Part shown: positions 1-10,177 of the stretch, piece by piece | How the letters are laid out: each line of letters opens with the position of its first letter | Position numbering within the stretch: position 1 is the first letter of the stretch | NCBI RefSeq assembly: GCF_000512585.2 | Contig: NC_089247.1 | Span: 1,054,001-1,118,000 of the forward strand | Direction: 5' to 3' | DNA: 64,000 nt | Source of the DNA: Kwoniella bestiolae CBS 10118 | Lineage: Eukaryota; Basidiomycota; Tremellomycetes; Tremellales; Cryptococcaceae | The notes under the pieces: model-generated | What the model was told of the DNA's origin: nothing | Database searches by the model: none | What the model saw: the letters and a program-made list of their open reading frames with translations, nothing else | Translations under genes and position numbers: made by a program

Positions 1-2
1 CT

Positions 3-644
3 CTGCACCACCGAAAGGGTTCAACGCACGACCCAGAGAAAAACGGCGATCTGGAGAATCAAGAGTTGGTCGAGAGGGTTCGTCAAGCCACTGAACAAAA
101 CAGCACGACCGGCCAAGGCGATACCCATACCAATGGTACAGCGAAGAGAAGGGATGATCGGATATCATCATCTACTTCTACTTCTACTCGGTATGATTCC
201 TCTCCACGGATGGTGAGCGGAGGTCGTCCAAACGGTACCATCACTCCTTCTACTACCTATTCGACGCACACTCATACTCAGGATGTTTCATCCTGTGAGA
301 CCCACAATCTCAAATCCAACAGGCCCGGCTCAGGCTCAGGCTCAGGAAGATGGAAACGGAATCGAGATCGAGATCGAAATCCCAATTCGTCAAACGTGTC
401 TGAACGATCCCGATTCGTCACTGACGATGATCCGAGGATTTGGGGGTTGTATCAAGAATTGTCAGTACACGGTGTTGAAGAATCTATACATCGTGATTTT
501 AACAGTGGGCATAATACCAGATCAGGTTTGGGGATTGGGTTCAGGAGGGTCTCGGAGGATGAGAGGGATAGGAAAAGGATGGAGAGGATGGAAGGTGAAT
601 TTTGGGGTCGGATGAGAAATGATTATAATTGGAGGGGATGGTAA
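3..644 (+). CDS. Partial hypothetical protein, C-terminal exon
   Basis: The reading frame is open from the left edge of the window to a TAA at 642-644, so this is the 3' end of a gene whose start lies outside. The visible 213 or so residues are hydrophilic and low in complexity: Ser/Thr/Asn-rich, with a GSGSGS run and then an RDRDRN basic stretch. They end in a more structured tail with Trp and many Arg/Glu residues (FVTDDDPRIWGLYQELSVHG ... EFWGRMRNDYNWRGW). I do not recognise a family. The tail, which looks less random than the rest, may be the conserved part. A second overlapping + strand frame at 283-615 is rejected as a shadow, because it starts inside this frame and has an Ile/Glu repeat caused by the GATCGA repeats. 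Confidence 0.6.
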   Translation: MHHRKGSTHDPEKNGDLENQELVERVRQATEQNSTTGQGDTHTNGTAKRRDDRISSSTSTSTRYDSSPRMVSGGRPNGTITPSTTYSTHTHTQDVSSCETHNLKSNRPGSGSGSGRWKRNRDRDRNPNSSNVSERSRFVTDDDPRIWGLYQELSVHGVEESIHRDFNSGHNTRSGLGIGFRRVSEDERDRKRMERMEGEFWGRMRNDYNWRGW

Positions 645-814
645 TTTGGAGTTAAATTTGGACAGATGATGAGTCAAGGCGTTCTTGGATGTATACTGTA
701 ATATAATATAAGAGACTGAGGGATTATGACGATACGAGCACAATACCATCCATACATTGAAGTCATCTCCATCTCATATATGATACAGTACAGTACAGTA
801 CCGTATATACCAGA

Positions 815-2284
815 TCATATCCAATAAAATACCCCCACCACCAATACCACACCCTCTACGACCCATTCCATCCCCATCCCCATGTCTACACCCCTCAAAG
901 CGCAAGCACCAGAAGACTTGCCTCCCCCCGCTCCACCTCCATTAGGATTAGTATTCTGGCTTACCTGCAGGGAACTGGGTATCTGCTGATTATCCACATC
1001 GTCCCAATTGATATTACCTGGATTGGCGGGGTCATTGGGACAATCATATTTCAGATGAGAGGCCAGGGAGTTGGTCAGGTCGTGGCCTCGTATGTCGGGG
1101 ATGGTGTATTGGCTGTGGTGGGCGGGGGGAGGTATCAGCGTCAGTGTCAAGGATACTTCATCATCGAAAAGGGGGTGGGAAGAGGGACATGCAGCAAGAA
1201 GTGGTGTGAAGGGGATGTACCGGTACTCTACAGCAGAGTGTAGTATCAAGAGAGAAAGAGCAAACACTCACGCAGCTTTGAAAAGCTCGTACATACATCC
1301 CGTACATTGAGCTCCCTGAAATACCGAATCGGTGAATTGGTCAAGTCCCGTTCCAGTTACGAGCGAGTCGAAGAAATTGTTGTTGTTCGCTTGGTCGGTG
1401 CTGTTGAGGGTGGAAGGTAGACAGGCGTCGGACGTGCCGTTGCTACATCGAGGAAACTCAAATATCAGTCAAGTCCATGATTTACTCTCACTACTTCTGA
1501 TCCGTGGTAGGTCCGATTCGATGAGAAGAAAAGAGAGAAGTACAGACGGGGGGAAGATGGACAATAAGGAGATCTGTCAGAGATAGAGATAGAGAGAGAC
1601 AGAGACAGAGACAGAGACAGAGACAGAGACAGAGACAGAGACAGAGACAGAGACAGAGACAGAGACAGAGACAGAGACAGAGACAGAGACAGAGACAGAG
1701 ACAGAGACAGAGACAGAGACAGAGACAGAGACAGAGACAGAGACAGAGACAGAGAGAAAGACAACCCACAAATAAACCTGACAAGCAACAGTCTTATACC
1801 CCCTCCCATACCTATCCAAAACCCTATCCAACACCCCCACAAGTCCATTCGAGGTATCACAGCTATTAGCAATCTGCCCCCGCGCGTCCGCGAGATCAGC
1901 ATCAGAGCATGATTGTTGGCAGACATCCCCTAGGTATGTGTCCAGCTGGGTGGAGAAACTGGTGTTTTGGTGTGGGTTTGAGATGAGCGATGCGAGGTCT
2001 GTGAGACCTAGGCATGAACCTATGGAGGAGGAGGTGAGGTTTACGAGTGTTATGAGACATGACATCGAGGAAACCTGGGCTGATTGGAGGGTTTGGAGGA
2101 ACGCAACTTCGGGGGTCTCACTTGTTACCTCTGTTGAGGACGAGGAAGAGGAAGACGAGGAAGACGAGGAAGACGAGGAAGAGGAGGAGGATGATGAGTC
2201 GTCATCGGAGGAGAATAGACCGGGGATGGCTGAGACGGTTAGGAGGTAGGGTAGGAAGAGGAGTAGAAAGGAGGGGATGAACAT
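815..2284 (-). CDS. Secreted Ser-rich, probably GPI-anchored protein (DUF7729-like)
   Basis: I chose the start at 2284 because it puts a signal peptide first ([19 protein letters not shown], then IPG); an in-frame ATG at 2353 would bury it. A run of about 21 Ser follows. The body is Cys-containing, with pairs such as CLITLV, CLGLTD, DVCQQSC and NSCDTS. Three exons are inferred. Exon 1 runs from 2284 to about 1770 (donor GTGGGT) or 1778 (donor GTTTAT). Exon 2 runs from about 1442-1452 to 1272 and holds NGTSDACL and [14 protein letters not shown]. Exon 3 runs from 1112 to 815. The C-terminus has a [12 protein letters not shown] stretch followed by a hydrophobic tail ending [11 protein letters not shown], as expected for a GPI-attachment signal. 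The Cys pattern and signal/GPI layout resemble fungal DUF7729 secreted proteins; that assignment is from memory and tentative. Intron 1 contains a long hexanucleotide repeat. Confidence 0.65.
1591..1755. repeat. Perfect (CAGAGA)n hexanucleotide tandem array, about 27 copies
   Basis: An uninterrupted array of the hexamer CAGAGA (TCTCTG on the minus strand) fills about 160 bases. It lies inside the first intron of the secreted Ser-rich gene, shortly after the donor. On the sense strand it is a pure pyrimidine/G tract that stays open in all frames, producing Ser-Val, Ser-Leu or Leu-Cys repeats in spurious translations. A shorter GATAGA-like imperfect stretch flanks it at about 1580-1592. Confidence 0.95.
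2134..2197 (-). repeat. Poly-serine coding tract
   Basis: TCN/AGC codons encode about 21 consecutive Ser just after the signal peptide of the secreted gene. Mixed codons (TCG, TCT, TCC) in a GAGGAAGACGAG-like pattern on the + strand suggest repeat-driven growth. The + strand translation is an acidic run and is not a gene. Confidence 0.8.
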
Positions 2285-3179
2285 TTTGGGTTTGGTTAGG
2301 ATGGGATTTAGGTTGAGATATTCCGATTTTCGATGATCAATTACTGGATTCACGATATGACTGTGACGGGTAGTTGAGGGGATATTATTCTATGTTTTCT
2401 TATGTTACTGGTTGATGAAAGAGCGTTATGGTTATTTTGACTTTCTAGTATTATTATAATGTTATATCTCACTTCACTGGTATGCAAGTTTTTCGTTTTC
2501 GCTTGGGAAAGGAAAAGAGATGAAGCTTGATTAGCTGGATGGTACCCATATATCGTATCTTAACGTCTACGTTGAGGCCTCCCAAACATCTTTATGACAC
2601 CGAGTATCACTAGATACTCTACATACATGAATGGATATACCGCTCCCTTTACCTACCTAGGGCGATTCACAAAGGATCGATGGATGGTAATGAAGGGAGA
2701 TCGCATCGTGTCTGATCTTTACCCAAGTTTGAGATAGGGTTGAAACCAAAGTGCGTCTCGTATCTCGTCATCAACAGCTCGTCAGTAAATTAAATTGAAG
2801 CCAAGAACAAACAACGGTTCCGAGTGTCAATGTGCTTCTTCGAGCCAGTTAGTGACAAGTACACAAATGCTGCATATACCATATCCTGTCATGACCCGTC
2901 AGTGAAACATCCGTATAGTAAATGGACAAGCACAGCGTTGATGATCTGGTGTCTGTCATGTAAAGATGATACGAGGAGTAAGTGTGAACAAGGAAATGAA
3001 CATGAGAGTCATTAGAGGGAAAAACAATGGTATGGTACAACGTTGAAGTGAGAGCGAGGAATTGCGGAAAAAGACAGGGTTCAGCTAATTCATGCGAAAT
3101 CCATCAGTATATACTTGTACGCCCGTACACTTAATCCAGATGGAAGATCACATCAACTCACTAGAAACGTAATCCATTC
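2285..3179. other. Gene-free spacer
   Basis: This stretch is the promoter side of the secreted gene and the 3' side of the next minus-strand gene. Only short, mutually contradictory ORFs (63 aa or less) occur here. I see no repeat or RNA gene. Confidence 0.6.
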
Positions 3180-4108
3180 TCACTTGTTGATTGATCCCGC
3201 AGTCGAGACTGGCCCACCACTCAGACCGGCAGCTTTCAATCGTTCCTCGGTAGCTTTGATTTGCGCGTCCAGCGCGGCAAGTTGCGATTCAAGATGTGGG
3301 AGTTGTGAGCGGCTGTTGGGTCGTAAGAAGACGCGCGTGGAGAAATTGGAGGGGTCGGATGGAATGAATGAAATAGGCATGATAAAGAGAAAGGAGAACA
3401 AAGGATAATCAGTCATTAGTCTCGAGCTCATCATTAAGTATGATATCTTGGACGTGATACTAAGTGAGGTAGCTCTCAAAACAAAAACGCCAACTCACCG
3501 CTTATCAACCTTCTCTTGCAGTTCCTTGACGTTCACCTCCTCCCCCGGAGGCTTCCCAGTACCATGTCCTGCACCGTTCATTCTGGCCGTCACGTCCGAC
3601 AAGATATCCCAATCTCCCAGCCCACCACCCGCGCCAGTAGCATTGGTTCCGTGTCCCAATCCCGATCTGGCGATACCGCCATTAGGCTTGAGTGCCGTGG
3701 GAGTAGGAAGGTAATGTGCAGGAGAGGTTTGTTGAGGTGATTGATTATGGGCGTTGGAACCCATGACTGCGTCCATTAATGATGATACACTGTTATTACG
3801 GTGGGTGAATTGAGGTAAAGCGAGATTCGGGTTTGGGAGACTGGAGATGGTATCTTCGCTTGGTCGAGAGGGGGAGGGGTTATATTGGTTTGCACTGGGA
3901 TGAGGGGGAAAGCTAAAGCGAGAGTGAGGATGAGTCAGTTGAATCTGCTTGACAAAGGGGTGGTTAGACCGGGTTGGGACAGAGGAAGGGGTATGATGGG
4001 ATGTGGGAAGATGAGGAATGTACGATCAAGGAGAAGAGAGGGAGCAGAGACGTACTCAATGGTACTTCCGGAAGGAGCTGATCCACTAGCTACGTTCGAG
4101 GAGTCCAT
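3180..4108 (-). CDS. Small Ser/Pro/Gly-rich protein with C-terminal coiled coil
   Basis: Three exons join in phase: 4108-4056, 3912-3499 and 3312-3180 (600 nt, 199 aa). Both introns have clean signals: GTACGT ... CGCTTTTAG and GTGAGT ... CCCAACAG. The N-terminal two thirds are disordered (MDSSNVASGSAPSGS, then Pro/Ser/Asn-rich), followed by a Gly-rich segment (GAGGGLGDWDILSDV). The last 50 residues form a heptad-like helix: VNVKELQEKVDKR, then RSQLPHLESQLAALDAQIKA, then ERLKAAGLSGG. I do not recognise a family. The coiled coil suggests a small adaptor or subunit, which is inference. The in-phase joining of all three exons is the main evidence that it is real. Confidence 0.65.
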
Positions 4109-6199
4109 CTCGTTTGGTCGATCTTACTCGAATGGTATTTTGGACTAGAGGACAAAGGATAGAAGTGTACAAGGTTGAGTGATGAACTGTTGATCCAGCT
4201 TGACTACCTCTGATCAAAGCGAGATGGTACGAGTACTGGTGACTTTGCGTAGTGGTAGAACAAAGAAGGATGGATGTTGGATGGTGTGATGAGGGTGACT
4301 AGTTCAAGTAGATGATCCAGTGGTTTGATCATCTGAGAATGTCCAGTGGATTGATATCCTTCTACTTTGAGAGTATCTGAAGAATGTTATTTGTGAATCT
4401 TAGACTCCCGCACTGTCACATCAGGTTGAGGTCAATTGAGCAGTTGAGTTAGTCGAGCCTTCTTTCACGCGTCATACTACTCTACTACCTTCAACATATC
4501 ACGTAATATGTCAGTGCTTATCATGAAACACGTGCATCTTGCATTCCTCAAACCACCCATAAATGCCTCTTTGAGCAAATCCCGATGGAAATGCCGATAT
4601 GAAACACCTACTCTTCCTCGCAATTACCCCTTGATAACGATAAACCAGTCAGTCCACAGTCCCAACTGATTACCTCTAAGATGATTTGCCATATCCGTCT
4701 ATATCGTATTGGTATACCTTTGGTGAAAGGACCTCATCATCATCATCATCATGGGCTATAAATCCAATTAGACATATGATAATCAGGTAGAAGTATACAT
4801 CGTTGTCGTCTTCGACTTACTCTTCTCTCCCTCTTACCGCTCGCGACCAGATTGATCTTCTCTTTCAACATGATTCACGATATACCATCTACGCCCTACA
4901 CTAGCTCGATTTATGCATCTCAAGTCAGTTGATCAATCGGCAGGTACAGTTCAAGGGGGAGAGGGAGAGGAGAAAAAATGCGTCGTCGACCCTACCAAGG
5001 GAATATCGTCGTTGAAGTTTGATTGTCTATTCGTTGAAGGCAATTTCATAAGCTAAGGACGTGGTGAGCAGTATGTCTTTCGTAATGAGCTCTTGATCTT
5101 TGAGTAGCATCTTCCAGGTCATATACTTGCACGAGTAGGGTTCACTGTCGAATGGTCAAACTGAGTGGTATCTATGACCCTAAATTTCACTCTCCCATCC
5201 CATCCTTTCGATATCATTGATTCCCATCAAGATCAGATCAGATACTGAGGATCAAGAATCAGACCCTACATCGGTCCGCCTATCCTTGTTCTTGTATCGT
5301 GCTCATCCTCGGATCTTCCGGGATAGTCCCTCTTTCCTCTTCCCATTCTCTTCATGGGATACCCTCCTTTAATGAACCGCACTAATCTACTATGAATATA
5401 CACACGGTGTCAGATTCGTCATTCGTGCCTGCTGATCAATCTTTTTTATACTTATTTCAATACCAGCCTAACCGCTTTGTGTATAAATTCAGAGAAACGG
5501 ATAAGAGAGGAAGAGATATTTTGGAATGGAAAGTGGGGAAGTGGAAAGATGAACGATGATGGACCCATCAAACAGCTAGAGAAGTGTGTGCTGAGTATCC
5601 GGAATAAGGAATAATCTGTGGATATCTGATGTAGTGCATAGGATCAAATTGAATGTTGAGTGATGGTAAATGTAATGTTGAGAATTAAGAGAGGGGAGTA
5701 AAGGAATCGGTAAGTCAAAGGATGGATGAAGAAGGAAAAGGAAAAGGAAAAACCATTAAAACAGAGTTTGGGTACATTATCACATATGCAGGATTGAAAT
5801 CCCCTCTTTCTTTCGATTTATCCTCTCACTATTACCTTTCCATTTCCTTCTTCCTTCTTCCTTCTTCCTTCTTCCTCCTTCATTCTCTCAAGACAAACAA
5901 TTCAACTTGGTGGAAACCTTGAAGAGATACCTCATCTCATCACGCCACCTTTCAATCTTTGCAACTTTATTTCACCTTACACCTCTTCAGCATCTAGCTC
6001 GCTGTTTCCCCTCTTCTGGTCGTACTACCATCAACATCACAAGGAAGGTAAGCTTATCATGTTTCTCATCGCTCCCTGACTACGTATCACAACAATTTTC
6101 TCTTCCCTACCAAATCAAGATACACTTCCTCCACTTCCATCTCACCCATCATCCCTCAAGAAACATGTCTTAACGATTTATCTTACAGCATAAACCGGG
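4109..6199. other. 2.1 kb divergent intergenic region with simple repeats
   Basis: This stretch separates two divergently transcribed genes. It contains a (CAT)n run at about 4736-4752 and a pyrimidine tract of repeated TTCCTTC units at about 5845-5882. Tracts of that kind often precede fungal transcription starts. No convincing coding frame is present between 4150 and 5700. Confidence 0.55.
6048..6188 (+). other. Probable 5'UTR intron of the following gene
   Basis: AAGGAAG|GTAAGC at 6048 and TTATCTTACAG at 6188 bracket 141 bases just upstream of the ATG at 6200. A leader intron here is predicted from the splice signals only. It would remove two upstream ATGs. Confidence 0.5.
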
Positions 6200-8363
6200 A
6201 TGAATGATCAATATAATCAAGACGGCTGGGGTCCGCTCCAAGAGCCCTTCCATACCAATACGTTCCCTACCTATTCAGCTCTTCGAGATACTTATGAACC
6301 ATTCAACAACCAACTGATCCTTGATCCCTCGTTAACGGTGGAAGACACTCTTCCAGGTGAGATTTTGGAATTGGTTTTTCATCTGTAACATCCTAACCTG
6401 CTATACGTCTTTAGTCGTATGCCATCTACTTGAGCTAATGTCACTCTGTGATCCATAGCATACCCTGTTCCATACTCTTCCTCATTTCTTCCATCATCCA
6501 GTAACGACGGAATCAATCTCTATCAGCCTCGTTACCAACCATACATCAATGAACTCCCTCAGACCCCGAGTCAACAGTCCTTCATCGCTCAACCACCATC
6601 AATCAGTCCCAGAGACATTCACACTCCTCGATTTGCTGGTCTCGAAATTACACTTCCGGTATTCGAACCGAATATAGAATCTCAATCGTCCCCTCTCGCG
6701 GATCACACTAAGATGGATCACAACGAATACACGATGGGCTCTGACACAGATAGCGATTCAGAATCAGATTCCGAATTTGACTTCGTACCACCTGCACCAG
6801 TCAATAGGAATCTCATAACCGCTCTCTCGCAGGGAAGTTCTGTTCCCGCTCAGTCACCCTCCGCTTCTCTTGCTGGAAATGAGGAGCTGGGTTCACCTTC
6901 AAAGGATTTGGTCCAATCAGCTGTACCTTCTGTTCCTGTTCTCGTAGAACACGAGGTTCAGACAGATGTGCCTTCCCCTATCACAACTCCTACTCTGGTC
7001 AACTCGCCTTTGGTGAAAAGTACCAGAGTAAAAGCTGGCAAGACGAAGGCGATGAAAGCTGTAGTTCAAAAGCCAAAGGTAAGTCCTTCTCGCTTCCAAA
7101 TTATCTTCTCCCATTCTCTCGCTGATCAAGAGTTTTCATCTGCTTTAGGATAAGAAAGCTAGCTCTGGTCGACAGGTCCTTCTGGCCAAGAAGGTCAAGC
7201 CTGGACGAGGACCAAGAGCTACGAAGAAGGCTCTCAACAAGAAGATCGGCACCGCCAAACAATCAAAGAAGGAGCTGGGTCTCACCACTGCCCTCTCTCT
7301 CACTGGATCTGCTGGTTCCAACAACCGTCTTGAACCATCCTCTCAAACCAGTGTTCCTTCCAAAAGGAAATCAAGATCCTCTCCAACCAAGGTCAACAGC
7401 GGAATTTCCAAGAAGATCTCGAAGCCTAACAATGCAATTCAACCTTCATGCGGGAATGATTCAGCTGGTGGCTTCAGAAAGACTGTTGGATCTCATCAAC
7501 CACAAGTGAAACTTGGAAAGGGAGAGACGTCCATCAAAGTACCCACTCGACTTGCTTCAAAATCTGTTCCAAAGCCCAAATCGACTGAGGCTGAAGCTAT
7601 TTCCAACAGTAAAGGAAAGAATGTAAAATCAACGAGCATCCTCAGGAAGGTTATGTCCCTGGTCGACGATGCCACAACTATCTCCATCCCCCCATCTCCT
7701 GCTTCCTTCGACCATTCTTCGGATGTGGAAGATGGAGACTATCATCCGTCACCTTCTCCAGCTTTGCAAGCGCTGGAGAACGTATCGGACGATGAAGTCA
7801 CCTCTCCATTACCCCCCAAGAAAAACTCCAAGAAGAAGAGATCAAGATCTGAAGATGAAGATGATGATGACTGGGGAAAAGCCAAGAAGAGTCATAAGAA
7901 GAAAGCGAAACATACCCCGGATGATATTCCGCTAAAAGACAGGAAGATTAACAAGGCCCGAAATCAATTCTACCATCCTGGAAGGCAAGAGCAGAACGTC
8001 AGGGCTCAATCCAGGTACAGGAACAAGATAAAAGCGAGAGGTGACTTGGTAAGTCGTGAACCTAAACTCTTTCAATGAGTAGTGACGATATCGCGTGGGT
8101 GGAAAAGCTTACTGACATCTTTTGTTCAGGTCCTCTGCTATTTCAAGAAAGTCCTCGAGGAGAAGCGAAAGAGCAAGTCCGCAAAGTCGTTCAAAGATTC
8201 TGTTGGTCTGCTGGAGAAGGAGTTCTTGATGCATATGAAAGGTGAGTCTTGTTATTCTTCTCGACCATTTGTATTGGTAAATTGGAAAGATCAAGCTGAC
8301 TAGATGGAATTGTTATTAGATCTCGATGCTTCCTTTGCTCAGGCTGAGTTCGGAACCCTCTGA
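6200..8363 (+). CDS. Nuclear basic protein with a bZIP-like basic stretch
   Basis: Five exons join in phase: 6200-6356, 6459-7078, 7149-8048, 8130-8241 and 8320-8363 (1,833 nt, 610 aa). The first 200 residues are Pro/Ser/Gln/Tyr-rich and disordered, followed by an acidic DSDSESDSE run. The middle is very Lys/Ser-rich with several nuclear-localisation-type clusters (KKNSKKKRSRS, KKSHKKKAKH). Near the C-terminus lies YHPGRQEQNVRAQSRYRNKI. It matches the bZIP basic-region spacing N-x7-R, and a Leu sits nine residues after that Arg, where a zipper would begin. No regular Leu heptads follow (VLCYFKKVLEEKRKS), so this is at most a divergent bZIP. A DNA-binding nuclear role is inference; no exact family was recognised. 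Confidence 0.7.
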
Positions 8364-8750
8364 TGACCCAAAAACATGGCTACGCGAGGTGTGCCCCCCC
8401 ATGCAACTTGGTCTTCTCTCTTTCTCAACGACGGTCAACTATAGACAGTCTTTCTATATTCTCAAATCTCCCTTGTTGTATACTTTCTTTCCTTCACACT
8501 GTACAATATGATCGAGCTATGGTAGTCAAACCAAAATTCACACAAGTAGTTCCCTTAATCAACGACCATCAGGCGGCTCAGTAGTTCATATGAAGTTTTA
8601 TATATATATAGTAAGCTCCGATATCTAGTCTGAAATGTAAATTAGGAATAGCATGTATATGAAGCAAGTGAAAATGGTCACTTTATACACTACACACGTC
8701 TTTGTAACGATCTGCCATTGACGGACATGTCTGGCAGTCTTTTTAGTGGA
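8364..8750. other. Convergent 3' spacer
   Basis: Non-coding sequence lies between the 3' ends of two convergent genes. It includes a TATATATATA run at about 8600. No gene or RNA structure was recognised. Confidence 0.5.
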
Positions 8751-9658
8751 CTATTTACTTGGTTTCGATTCACCTTTCTTCTTCTCGTCTTTACTCTTAC
8801 CACTACCACTTCTCCCGCTTCTTCCACTTCCATCGCTACCTCGACTTCTGCCACTTCTTTTCTCGGAAGTACTACTTCGTTGTTCCCGTTCAGCAGTCTG
8901 AGGTCTCTACGAATCCCCCAGCGCAATCGCAAAAAGTCAGCAAACCCAAATCCTCTTCACAACTAACATCCCCCCAGTCAAAGGCCAAATGCAAGAAATC
9001 AACGTACCAACCCCATTCTCCCAAACCACGGCCCCCCAACCACGACCAACACCCCCGTCCTACCAATCTCCGCTACCCCCCTCATATTAGGCCACCAAAT
9101 CTGTACCATCCCCCTCCCCCAACCTAGGAGACAGTAAACGGTCCAATACAAACACCACTGTGCGCCGTCCGTCTTTGCACGGGATTTTTGTAGGACGATG
9201 GTGGAGATGGTATTTTGGATGGGAATTAGGAGGGTGACCGGGGAGGATAAGTGCGGGATTAGGAAGAGGGGGAGGTAGAGGTGGAGTGCGATGAAAACCA
9301 GGAGGAGGGCTAAGGAGATGAGGGTTGGTGAAAGAGAGAGGAGGGATGAGAGGGAGAGGATGGGGGAGCGGAGGAAGCCTGAGTGGGATGCGAGCTGTCC
9401 TGGGGTTAGTATTGGTGCAATTAGATGGGATGAAAGTGAGGGAAGAAAGGGGATGCATACGTATGACTGGATTAGTTTTTCTTCTGAATCAGTAGGGGTT
9501 CTTGAGCGAGAGGATGATGACGAAGAGGAAGAGGGTTTCTTGGAGGATGACGAGGACGAAGATTTGCTAGAAGATGACGAAGATGGTTTTTTCGACGAGG
9601 ATGATGATTTGGAACTTGAGCTTGGTTTCGATTTTGCTTTGGGATCTGGAGATGGCAT
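8751..9658 (-). CDS. Multi-TM protein, possibly TB2/DP1/HVA22-related
   Basis: Three exons join in phase: 9658-9461, 9394-9008 and 8906-8751 (246 aa). The N-terminus (about 55 residues) is Lys/Ser low complexity (KSKPSSSSKSSSSSKKPSSS). The middle exon encodes two or three hydrophobic helices and then AQWCLYWTVYCLLGWGRGMV. That resembles the W-x-x-YW-V-[VY] core of TB2/DP1 (REEP/Yop1) membrane-shaping proteins. The C-terminus is a hydrophilic Arg/Ser/Gly tail ending KKKGESKPSK. The alternative acceptor before GACAG|CTC was chosen because only it keeps the hydrophobic frame open. The next gene upstream is an unambiguous TB2/DP1 member, which supports a divergent tandem relative. Family call moderate to low. 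Confidence 0.55.
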
Positions 9659-10177
9659 TTCGTATGGATCTGATCTGTAAACTATATCTGTGGGTTACAG
9701 CTTTGCTTATCTTGTGAGTACAACGAGAACCTCAGCCCCGATCGAGGTGGTCTGAGAGCTACCATGGTCTGATAAGGAGAGATACGGATCAAAGGATTGT
9801 CTTTTGCTGGAAGAACGGAGTGGTCTTTAGACCTCTTTGGGTTTCATGATATGGTTTACAAAGGTGAGGGGGGTACGTCTAGGGGTATCCTATGTTATGC
9901 TTTACCCCCTCTATTATCGCCTCTGATTTTGACCGTGGATGACTCTCAGACCATGCGAGTAAATGATGCTTCTGGTGAATCATGGTCTAGGATACTGCTC
10001 AGAGATTGTTGCTGATGGTCACGATAACCTTCGAACATGAATCGCGTTAACATGGTATACATCAAAGAGTCAACAAGGTTACACAGTGAATGTGGCAAAG
10101 CGTGTTCTCACAAGGTTCCCATCTCATGGCAAGGGTCAGGCACAACACAATCTACAATATACAACGAAACGAGTACC
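9659..10177. other. Gene-free spacer
   Basis: This stretch is the upstream region of the multi-TM gene and the 3' side of the TB2/DP1 gene. Short + strand ORFs (72-92 aa) here have no supporting splice or composition features. Confidence 0.5.

Noticed and set aside
1938..2249. Acidic + strand ORF (Asp/Glu run)
   Set aside because: It is the antisense of the poly-Ser tract of the secreted protein.
1465..2353. ORFs with long Ser-Val, Ser-Leu or Leu-Cys repeats
   Set aside because: They come from reading the intronic (CAGAGA)n array. The flanking exons splice around it, so the repeat is not expected in the protein.
8718..9127. + strand Ser/Thr and His/Pro-rich ORFs
   Set aside because: They are antisense to the multi-TM gene, which has phase-consistent exons.
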